Assembly (NCBI GenBank): GCA_030386875.1
Contig: CM059564.1
Span: 65,391,936-65,455,935 of the forward strand
Length of the DNA stretch: 64,000 nt
Direction of reading: 5' to 3'
Source: Morinoia aosen
Lineage: Eukaryota > Arthropoda > Malacostraca > Amphipoda > Talitridae
Of this stretch, positions 14,084 to 22,068 are shown one piece after another; position 1 is the first letter of the stretch; each line of letters begins with the position of its first letter. Position numbers and translations under genes: made by a program. Under the pieces are notes generated by a model. It was given only the letters and a program-made list of their open reading frames with translations. It was not told the DNA's origin and searched no databases.

Positions 14084-17000
14084 TTCGCCAATCTCAATGA
14101 GAAGCTTAGCAATGCTGCGTCTAGCTTTTTTCTTGTTTGTGTCTGAAAGTTTCCTTATCTCACTAGACACATATTCTGCAAACACGGACTCGTCATCTTG
14201 AGGCGTATTCAAGACATACATAGCCTTCTTTAATGCACGCTCCACATCAATTTGTTCAGAGCTTCTTTTCTGTTTTTTAGAGCACTTCGCTCTTACAACT
14301 GCAGACTCTAGCACCTCCGTAGGTTTCTGAATTTCGTCGGTGCTGCGTGCATGTGCAGAGGAGACACTCTGAAATAAAAAAATTATTATCTTGTGTAATG
14401 AAACATTTAAGAACTGTTTTGAAAAAAATAAATGTATAATAGTGATCCTCAACGTAACAAAATTCACGTATAATCGCTCAAGTTACCTTTGTATTTGTCA
14501 CGAAACTGATTTTTACTTTATTTTTTTTTCGTCGTCTAAAAACAGCTCTCGATATCATAATGATATATTTTCTTTTTATTTTTTGTTTCCTATTACGTAA
14601 CATTAAACTTTTTTGCGAGTATACGCGCTAAAACCTTAGAAACCACGTATTTTAATATTAATTGCAATAACAAGGTTCTATAATTAAATTATTTTACAAG
14701 TGGGTACTTTTGGTTACTATTAGCGGAAAATTCTTACAGCAACTCATAAATTCATTGAAATAAATATTTACTACGAACCACGTTGAATGAAAATGAGAAG
14801 TGATACATGATTTCTAATTTTATTTGGATCATTCCCAAAATGTAATCGTTTGTTTCTTATATCATTCCTACCCTTTCCGCAAAAATTCATCAAAATATGC
14901 TAATAACTTTTTGAATTATCTTGTTAACATACAGACAGGCAGACAGACAGACAGAAAAACACACAAACAAACTCGTTCGATCACAAAACCTTCTCCAAAT
15001 TCCTTGGCAAAGGTCTAAACCATGAGCTACTACCAAGAATACGAGGGCATTACTAGCGACCGGCAGGGAGTCGTCTTCGATGCTTGTGCCGATGTCCACT
15101 TGGCCATGCAGCTTTTCCCGTCCCACTCCACTTGTTGCCGTATAGCCATTTCGTCCATCATCAGAGCACATGGGATTTTTTTCTCAGTTTCAGACGTTGA
15201 AAACTTTCGTTTCAACGCTTCGAACGCCTCTTCAGTAAAGCCTGGTGCACCATTGATGCTACTGTACCATTTCTGTAACGTTTTAGGATGCGGCAGGCAT
15301 GTGTCAAATGATTTTCGGACATACGCGTAGGCTCTTGGAGAATAGAAGTGCAGGGTTAGGGCAAAGGTTCTCAACTGTGGATAATACACTCTTGCGAATT
15401 TCCCATTATTACTCTTGGCAAACTTTCTCTTAAGGAGATCGGATACTCCACCCCCTGCCGCTTCAATAATGTGTAAGCACTGCCCATTTACTATATTTTT
15501 CTTCTTCAAGTTACTGAGCACGGTGGAGAGTTCACTGTTTTTCTTCTTCAAGCGCCTTTGGGCTTGTTGGAGCGTCTTTATTTTTTTTCTTGATGTCATC
15601 AATTGGCATTCTTTAAGCTCTAGTTCCCTTTTTAATGTTTTTTCCTTGATGTATCATCCAGCTCGCTAATATTTGAGGCAGTGGAGATATTTGTTGCCTC
15701 TTCATCCACACTGCTAGATGCAGCAGTTTCGTGTACTGCAGAAGTCGAAGCGGTGTCCCTGTTCGCAGGAGGTTTTCTAACCAAAGAGCCGCCTGTCTGC
15801 ATTGCATGTATGAGGGAAAGCTGGGGGAGATGGAGGGTACAGCTCCTCTGAGCAATTTTCTGCAACTCTGGACGTTAGTGTCAAAGCAGTCATTCTTAAA
15901 ATGTTGGGAACACACTGCTGTGCTTTTGCCGGGTGTAAAGCCTTCTCTGCGTAAGGCATTCACCCACTTCTCACGCAAGGCTTCGTCCTTTGGGAACCTG
16001 AGAATTAATTTGGCATCTATGATAAAAGGCTTAGTGAAAGCGCACAGCACATGCACCATTACCGCAAGAAGTATTTACCAAGATAATCTATCTATTCTAT
16101 ATACCAAAGCTCCCTCCACACGGGAGGAGTAGCAAAGCGACATGCACAAATTCCCTATCGCTTACATCTACACATCTTAGTTTTCTGGGCTTTATCCCCA
16201 TCTTTGCAGTGCGTTGGTATCCGCTACCAAGAAAATTAATAAATAAATTTCCACGTGCATACGAGCGCCCGTAATCAGTAATGGATTAACACAGTACCAG
16301 ATGTAGCAGCTTGTTGCGAAACACGATGGGCCCTGAATTCTATATTTCTCTTTGCAAATAAAAACATTGTAGTAGAATTTGATTCTTTTTTCTTTTATAA
16401 TTATAATGTAAAAAAATCTATAATATATTCAACATATTAATAATATATCGAGTTCGCACGATCAATAATGTACTGTCGATATTTCTATCAGTAGTTGCTC
16501 GGACTTTCTATCGGAAGTGGTTAATGTTTTGCTTAAATCAGGGCCCAAAAATTTTCAGCTACTAATTGTTTTGCTACAGAAAAAGAGACGAAATCGGAAG
16601 AAATCGGGGGAGGAGTGGATTTTAAAACGCAATATGTACACTTATGTGAATTGATTTAATGGTATAAGGGTAACGGAACTGGAAGACTTTTATAACCAGC
16701 TCCGAATGAACGATGATATTTATTATTAGCTTCTGGATATTTTGAATAACCGAGGAAGATTCCACAAAGAGGGGAGGCATTTCAGTAATGAGAGACCGGC
16801 TCTAACTCTACGATTTTTGGCAACTGGACGAACTCTTGGTTGCGTTCACACGTTCATATAGAGTACTTTCCATCAATCCAAGAATGCTCAAATTTTGATG
16901 AAATTTCAGAACATTTTGATCACATAAATATTTTCATCAGTCTATCAGTATGCCGTTCAGACGATCAATATATTTACACTAATAGTAAATATTTTAAGAT

Positions 17001-20000
17001 ATTGATCGTGTGAATGCTGCTTTAAGAACATAAGTTAGCAATGAGCTGTTGAGGGGGATGCGTATTATTTTACACATTTGAAACGCTATAACTCAAAAAG
17101 TAGAGATCGCCGAATGAAATGGTTTTCAAATTTGAATTCTACGCTGAACAATACTGTGCAAATATGTATAGCCTATTAAATAATAAACGAAATTAAAACA
17201 CACGGGCCTGAACTGCAATTTTACTTAAGCCTTCTCCAAAAGTATGAATGTTACCTAGATTTAGTGCTTACTTGTGCAATGAGATGTTATTCTTTTTGTC
17301 GTTGCGCGCATTGCAACCGTAAGCGCTGCAGGAATTCACCATGTTGCCAGCAGCGACACACTAACACAACGACGGTCTGACAATCACTGCTCACTACACT
17401 AGACTCGAGTGAGTGGTTCAAGGTCGGCAGGCACAGCCATACGGGCTGCTAGCACACAGCCAGCTAGGTTACAGGAAACGCATCCAGCGCTCCCTCCTGT
17501 CTTTTATACCTTCATGGTGGGTACTTTTGGTTACCATTAGCGGAAAATTCTTACAGCAACTCATAAATTCATTGAAATAAATATTTACTACGAACCACGT
17601 TGAATGAAAATGAGAAGTGATACATGATTTCTAATTTTATTTGGATCACTCCCAAAATGTAATCCTTTGTTTCTTATATCATTCCTACCCTTTCCGCAAA
17701 AATTCATCAAAATCTGCTAATAACTTTTTGAATTATCTTGTTAACATACAGACAGGCAGACAGACAGAAAAACACACAAACAAACTCGTTCGATCACAAA
17801 ACCTTCTCCAAATTCCTTGGCAAAGGTCTAAACGCATTTCTTTTCGACAGATTCCTCAGACTGTCGATAAATGGACTTAAATCGCAGAAGAGGATCGAGA
17901 GCAAGTGGTAATTCCCTTTGTATAGGAGCTCGTGATGGCAAGCATGTACGTATCATAATTATGAAGCAGCCGCAAAATAACGAAAGTTTGTACAACAACT
18001 ACAAAAAGACAAACAGCATTGTCATTGTCATTGACAAACACTGAGGATTTATTAGTACAGCGCTACCTCTTGCACTTCTCAGGAGGCGGGAGAAGAGATA
18101 TTGGAGCAAAGAACAGCTGATAACGCGGTAAATGAGGAAGTTTTAACCTAATTTTTCGAGAATTGAGTGACAAGGGTTTTTGTAATTATTTAAGAATGCC
18201 ACCTAGAATTTTTTACTTTGTCTTAGAAAAAGTAGCCCCAAATATTTCGCGACTAGACACACAACTACTGGAATGTATTTCACCTGGGCCAGATTGGAAG
18301 CTACACTATTGTTCCTAGCTACGGGAGCTTCATTTTCCAGGCTGCAGTTCCATACCAGTATATCAAAATCTCTCTTCTGTAGAATAATTCCCGAAGCGCG
18401 CCAGGCTATTTATGAAACCCTGAAATTACGGTATTTGAAGGAAAAGCCTGAAGACTATAAGTCAAACTGAACATAAACATTTGTCAGCAATTTTTGAGCC
18501 AATCGCTCAAGAGGTTTGATATTAACGAATTTAAAAAAATAGACAAAACAAACACAGACCGTCCGTTTTTTCACTGTATCTAGATACATAGATTTCGAGA
18601 TGTGATATCCGTCTCGCTTCAGGTACGACATGAAAGCTTTGATAAATATTGAGGACAACTCACTAATCGATTTTCAAATTTTTATTGGTTGTATAATGGT
18701 ATTCATATCAAAATTAATAACTTTTCTTCTATGCACTTTCCGTCCCAAACAATTTAAACAATTTATTTACCACAGGTGATACAGAGATAGAATGTTTTCT
18801 TAAGACTAGTACAATGGTCAAATTTGAGTATAGCTACCTGTGGGCCCGAATAAGTTCAGTGACTTCTAGGGCATCCTACCATCAACGTTATTCTAAGGAG
18901 TACAATATTGTCCCGATTCACTTAAACTAGGGAGTATTTAACGAGTTATAACAGTAACATATACATAACAAAACAAACAAAAATCGGCATCTTTGGGATG
19001 CTTTATTTCCAATCAAGCCTGATACATATGATCTTAAGCATTGGTTTTTCAAATGTCTTATAACTAACCCTATATATAGGACATCATGACGGTTCCCCCG
19101 TAAAGCCGGTACCCATTTCCGACACCTGGGTTGAGTGGGGTATTGTCCTTGAGCTTTCCCTTATACACAACGGGGAAAATCTCCGCGCCAGCGCCGGGAT
19201 ACGAACCCTCGTCTCCAACATACAAGGCTGATCCCTTAACCACTGTGCCACGGAGAGCATATAACGATAATAAGTGAGTATTTAACGAGTTATAACGGTA
19301 ACATTACGTAACTTAACATAACCGAACGTAATCTAACCCAACCTAACATAACCTAACGTTACCAAACATAACCTAACGTCGATTCGAGCTGTCTAAACTG
19401 ATCTTCTATTTGTAACTATCCTCCAGTTTCCCTCTAAATTTGTCTGTTTCCATTCTCTAACAGAAAACGAACCGATTTTCGTCGTTCGAAACTACGGAAC
19501 TGCGATGAAAAACATAAATTAACCTACCGCAATAAATCGTTAAATACCGATTTGCGACGGGAAGTTCAAAGAAAAAAAGTTGTTCATTTTGATGTCATTA
19601 ACATTATACACGCAACAAAAATTTAAAAATCGATTTGTGTGTTGTCCTCAACGAATACTTGAGTTTTAATTTAGGGTAATATTAAGGAGATGCAACTAAT
19701 TGATTTTCGAAATCTTGTTGTCTGTGTCATGGTAGTTACATTGAAATAAACAACTTTTCTTCTATGCACTTTTTGGGGCAAATGAGTATTTAACGAGTTA
19801 TAGCGGTAAGTTTAGTTTGGGTTGAGTACGTTTGGGTACTTTGTAATTTATTATAAATTATTTGCCTGCCTCGTGGAGCCTGAACCCACACAATAGAAAT
19901 TATCACCTAAAAATAACAAATTATAGTGGTATGTTCATTTTCGTCTTAGATGGCGGGAATGCGCGCGACCATTCGAGCGCGTCAGAAGGAAGAGTTCATT

Positions 20001-22068
20001 GCAGTGTTGCCATACGACGCGCTCGACGAATTACTTGCCGTTTCAAACACTAGAGTTGGGGTTGGTAATTTATCGCTATAACTCGTTAAATACTCATTTG
20101 CCCCAAAAAGTGCATAGATGAAAAGTTGTTCATTTCGATGTAATTACCACGATATATGACAAAAAGTTTCGAAAATCAATTATTTGCGTCTCCTTAACAT
20201 TAACCTTCATTTATAAACAACATACTAAAAATTTGGACGCAATACACAAAGAGTAAAAGCAGCATTACCAGATTCGGTCAATGTGAAGTTTAATGCAATC
20301 ACGGAAAATAAGAATTCCGATCTTAGGAATCACTATAGGAACCCATTTAAGAACGTTTTACATGAATGACATTCTGCTCGCTGATGCGTTATTTTCGAAT
20401 AATTGAACTTTGAAGTTGGCCTTGGCGCCAAAGGAAGCGAGCGCGTGAAACGGAATTTAATTAATAACATAAGCAATTACAAACGTAAAGAGGTTGGGTC
20501 GTGAGGGGGAGGCACAGTTCTTCTCGTGAAAATTATAAATAAAGCTTCTAACCCACCCATTAGGGTGACGACCGCAATCTTGTTGACATCGGGTCCAAGA
20601 TGGCGGCGCCCATGGTGGTCGCCATGTTAGACCCGATGTAAACAAGATTGCGGCCGTCACCCTAATGGGTGGTTTAGAAGCTTTATTTATACTTTTCACC
20701 AAAAGAACTGTGGCTACCCCTCACGACCCAACCTCTTTACGTTTGTAATAGGGGGTTAGCTTCCGTTTTTAATTAAATTACGCTCGCTTCCTTGGGCGCG
20801 CGACGGCCAACTTCAAAGTTCAATAATTCGAAAATAACGCATCAGCGAGCAGAATGTCGTTCCTGAAAAACGTTCTTAAATGGGTTCCTTTAGTGATTGT
20901 TTGGAATATAATTATCAATTTCCGTGATTGCATTAAACTTCACATTGACCCCAGATTCATTCATGAAGTTTTTGTGATAAAGTTATGTTTGCGGACGAAG
21001 AAATGTTATTTCTTGCACATTCAATGATACAATCTGACCAAAAATAGCACAGAAAGTGAAAAAGAATGAAAGGTCAATATTGAATTTAATGTTGTCAATG
21101 AATTTAATAATTTCGTAGGTAGAGATAGGTAATATAGTCAATTTTAAGACGTTTTACATGAATGACAATGTGCCCGGAAATGCTCAGTTTTGGAGATATA
21201 GGATAAATAACGCCAGGTAAGAATAGCATTAACGGCAGTTTCGATATGGCTCTTCCGGCGTTTTGCGGACGCGGACCACGCCAAGTTTTTTGGCGAGAGT
21301 CATCGGCCTTGGTATGGTTGAGTTAAATTAAGATATTTTAGGCTTACTTAGATTAGGATACTTAATTAAATTAACTTTACCAAACCTAACCTTACCTATC
21401 GTTACGTCAGAACCGGATTTCTGCTTATTTACCTCTCCGTTTGTTCAATTTTATAAACGAATTTCCTATAACTTCAAAGTCAAATATCTCCAAAAATAAG
21501 CATTTCCGGGCACATTGTCATTCATGTAAAACGTCTTAAAATCGAATATATTACCTGTCTATACCTACAAAATTATGAAATTCGTTGACAACATTAAATT
21601 CAATATTGACCGAATGAAATTACTGTACATACTCTAGAAAGATGCACGTAAGAACAGATAAAACAAAATACGTACTCATGAATTATTACTTACTTGTTCA
21701 GTGTTATCCAAAGAAGAAACAGATGATTGTTTCTCTTCTATTTCGTCCAGAAAATGTAATAAATGGAAACACCAGAGTGATGGCACGTAGATGTCCTCAG
21801 TGCATGAACCAGATTTCATCGAATGTTTCATTTTATTTCGCTCCCTGCGATGCTGGTTCCTAATTGTTTGAATTTTACTCTTTATTTTGTCACCATCAAT
21901 TCCCGGTTGAAGTTCTAATAATTTATTTTGTATGTCATTGATAGCTCTTTCTTTAACGTTCCGGTTTTTATATGTCTTACAGGACGTTCGCCACAAACAT
22001 TCATGGTTGCGGTAGAGCTCTATCAGTCTCGCAACACCAGTGCGTGTCCAAGCGTATTCCGATGACAT
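12316..22068 (-). CDS. MADF-domain protein with BESS-like C-terminal exons
   Basis: Exon 1 at 21694-22068 encodes a MADF DNA-binding domain: W7, LIELYRNHECLW, YKNRNVKERA, DGDKIKSKIQTIRNQ, then EDIYVPSLWCFHLLHFLD. It ends GAACAA|GTAAGT in phase 0. Exon 2 at 13967-14368 (acceptor TTTATTTCAG) has a run of 11 Asp and the segment SVFAEYVSSEIRKLSDTNKK. Exon 3 at 12316-12732 (acceptor TTTTTACAG) has DRYDVLGKNLALKIRD and AEKMINDSLFMAE. Both segments look like the C-terminal self-association part of MADF proteins. Joining exons 2 and 3 needs a GC-AG intron (CAG|GCATGT), phase 0; the total is then 397 residues. Alternatively exons 2 and 3 are C-termini of two related genes, or the gene is a domesticated Harbinger accessory protein. 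Family role: sequence-specific transcription regulator. Confidence 0.62.
12733..13966 (-). other. intron 2 of the MADF gene (putative GC-AG)
   Basis: If the three-exon model is right, this 1.2-kb intron has donor GC (CAG|GCATGT) and acceptor TACATTTTTACAG. It contains the plus-strand Harbinger transposase piece at 12802-13510; the rest is AT-rich without recognised features. Confidence 0.42.
12802..13510 (+). pseudogene. PIF/Harbinger transposase, C-terminal remnant
   Basis: After a possible acceptor (AAATTATTTCAG) the plus strand encodes FEKRGNFPHCLGCLNGKYVE, then PPAGSGSLFYNYK, HSIVLLAIANANYKYI and FDFGTNGRVSDKGVLRN, the core of the DDE-type Harbinger nuclease. Further on, in shifted frames, LPYVFLADN and FFNHEGHVPWQQRFV complete the usual C-terminus. 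It is broken by TAG at about 12825, TAA at about 13075 and frameshifts. The first catalytic Asp (usual LDGKHV) reads Asn (LNGKYV), while the SDKG and LADN aspartates remain. It lies antisense in the intron between MADF exons 2 and 3. Confidence 0.82.
14032..14085 (-). repeat. GAT/ATC trinucleotide run coding for poly-Asp
   Basis: A (TCA)n/(TGA)n microsatellite in exon 2 of the MADF gene, read on the minus strand as about 11 consecutive Asp codons followed by Glu-Thr. On the plus strand the same run opens a spurious poly-Ser frame. Length is likely to vary between individuals. Confidence 0.8.
14701..15020. repeat. 320-bp direct repeat, left copy
   Basis: TGGGTACTTTTGGTTACTAT... to ...CAAAGGTCTAAAC, nearly identical to 17518-17833; the difference is a handful of substitutions and one fewer CAGA unit. 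Near its end it carries ATAACTTTTTGAATTATCTT followed by a short (CAGA)n run, a style seen at 3' ends of some insect LINEs and SINEs. It starts exactly where the transposase reading frame of the neighbouring pseudogene stops. No tRNA-like promoter boxes were seen. Confidence 0.85.
15021..17342 (-). pseudogene. THAP-domain P-element-like transposase (THAP9 type), broken
   Basis: Exon 1 (17272-17342) starts MVNSCSAYGCNARN and ends CACAA|GTAAGC; exon 2 starts at 15997 after ATTCTCAG and continues in phase with FPKDEALREKWVNALRREGF, then VCSQHFKNDCFDT and GAVPSI. This gives a C2CH THAP zinc finger (C-x4-C, C-x2-H, AVPxI box). A coiled-coil Lys/Leu-rich part follows near 15540-15640, then the transposase part: FALTLHFYSPRAYAYVRKSF, CALMMDEMAIRQQVEWDGK and VDIGTSIEDDSLPVASNALV. 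At least three frameshifts (near a C run at about 15830, an A run at about 15645 and at about 15110) break it, and it is cut at 15020 by the direct repeat, so the C-terminal half is missing. Family: cut-and-paste P superfamily. Confidence 0.85.
16060..17271 (-). other. intron and flank inside the P-like transposase gene
   Basis: Between the donor at 17271 and acceptor at 15998. AT-rich, with repeated CGATCAATAT/GATATTGATCG phrases near 16457, 16952 and 17000 and a possible short inverted pair (GCGTTCACACG near 16845, CGTGTGAATGC near 17005). These suggest a small decayed element, not resolved further. Confidence 0.4.
17501..17508 (-). promoter_or_regulatory. TATA box of the P-like transposase
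   Basis: TATAAAAG on the minus strand, about 160 bp upstream of the transposase ATG and only 10 bp from the right direct repeat. Spacing and orientation fit a core promoter for that gene. Confidence 0.5.
17518..17833. repeat. 320-bp direct repeat, right copy
   Basis: Second copy of the repeat at 14701-15020, same orientation, one CAGA unit shorter. It begins just upstream of the TATA box of the P-like transposase. The pair therefore brackets a 2.5-kb unit. Confidence 0.85.
18080..18465 (+). pseudogene. PIF/Harbinger transposase, N-terminal remnant
   Basis: Plus-strand frames give REKRYWSKEQLI, then in another frame LIFRELSDKGFCNYLRMPPR and VAPNISRLDTQLLECISPG, then after a further shift ARLEATLLFLATGASFSRLQ, ISKSLFCRIIPEARQAIYET and LK. 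This is the characteristic Harbinger N-terminal region (RLEATLRFLATG...IIPE...I). At least three frame changes or stops break it. It ends where the piece at 12802-13510 begins in protein terms, although that piece lies 5 kb to the left. Confidence 0.8.
18749..18931 (-). mobile_element. 5'-truncated LINE tail nested in a MITE
   Basis: About 183 bp matching the last 3' UTR segment of the LINE at 28432-32597: AAACAATTT repeats, then ATTTACCACAGG, AGCTACCTGTGGGCCCGAAT and TTCTAGGGCATCCTACCATC. It interrupts the family A arm between GTCCCAAA and GAGTATTTAACG, which are adjacent in the other copies. A typical dead-on-arrival LINE insertion. Confidence 0.85.
18962..19272 (-). mobile_element. tRNA-derived SINE
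   Basis: On the minus strand from about 19257: CTCCGTGGCACAGTGGTTAA (A-box-like), then GAGGGTTCGTATCCCGG (B-box-like), the two internal RNA polymerase III promoter elements of a tRNA. A non-tRNA body and a TTTTTGTTTGTTTTGTTATG tail follow at the low-coordinate end. It is flanked on both sides by GAGTATTTAACGAGTTATAA-C(A/G)GTAACAT, a 29-bp near-perfect direct repeat of the host MITE that fits a target duplication. Confidence 0.78.
19318..19382. repeat. AACCTAA-rich degenerate stretch
   Basis: CCCAACCTAACATAACCTAA and neighbouring ACCTAACGT phrases resemble a degenerate form of the arthropod TTAGG telomere repeat, or a simple sequence common in insect genomes. It is short and lies inside the family A element. 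Confidence 0.4.
19674..20205. mobile_element. palindromic MITE family A, copy 2
   Basis: Terminal arms of about 130 bp: GGGTAATATTAAGGAGATGC on the left against inverse GGTTAATGTTAAGGAGACGC on the right, continuing through TTCTATGCACTTTTTGGGGC and GAGTATTTAACGAGTTATAG. Flanks TTAATTTA and TTCATTTA fit an 8-bp target duplication with one mismatch. The middle is a GC-richer unique segment with no coding capacity. Confidence 0.82.
20276..20950. mobile_element. foldback MITE family B, copy 1
   Basis: A 675-bp near-perfect palindrome centred near 20610, ends GGTCAATGTGAAGTTTAATG and its inverse, flanked by a perfect 8-bp duplication CCAGATTC. The arms contain CGTAAAGAGGTTGGGTCGTG and meet at CCAAGATGGCGGCGCCCATG. 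No transposase inside, so it is non-autonomous. An 8-bp target site fits hAT, P or Merlin transposases; the GG-starting ends favour Merlin, but this is inference. Confidence 0.92.
21072..21611. mobile_element. family B-related element, copy 2
   Basis: A 540-bp element with ends GGTCAATATTGAATTTAATG and inverse, flanked by a perfect 8-bp duplication GAATGAAA. Subterminal arms share ACGTTTTACATGAATGACA and GCCCGGAAATGCT(inverse present). The middle differs from copy 1 (includes GCGTTTTGCGGACGCGGACC and an AACCTAACCTTACC stretch), so it is a relative and not a simple copy. Confidence 0.88.

Larger units (their letters stand above)
18641..19660. mobile_element. palindromic MITE family A, copy 1, with nested insertions
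   Basis: Left arm from GATAAATATTGAGGACAACT through TTCTTCTATGCACTTTCC to GAGTATTTAACGAGTTATAA; right arm is the inverse (CGTTAAATACC, GTTGTTCATTTTGATGTCAT, GTTGTCCTCAACGAATACTT). The left arm is split by a LINE tail (18749-18931) and by a SINE (18962-19272). Ends are diverged and the target duplication is not clear. Confidence 0.7.
14369..21693 (-). other. intron 1 of the MADF gene, transposon-rich
   Basis: A 7.3-kb interval between donor GTAAGT and acceptor TTTATTTCAG. It holds, in order on the plus strand, a 320-bp direct repeat, a THAP/P-like transposase, the second direct repeat, a Harbinger N-terminal piece, two palindromic family A elements (one with a nested LINE tail and SINE) and two family B foldback elements. 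Confidence 0.5.

Noticed and set aside
13983-14201. Plus-strand frame with a long Ser run
   Set aside because: It is the antisense of the poly-Asp run in MADF exon 2; the minus frame has splice sites and a recognisable domain.
16838-17025. Small MITE with GCGTTCACACG ends
   Set aside because: Inverted match is only about 12 bp with mismatches and no flanking duplication.
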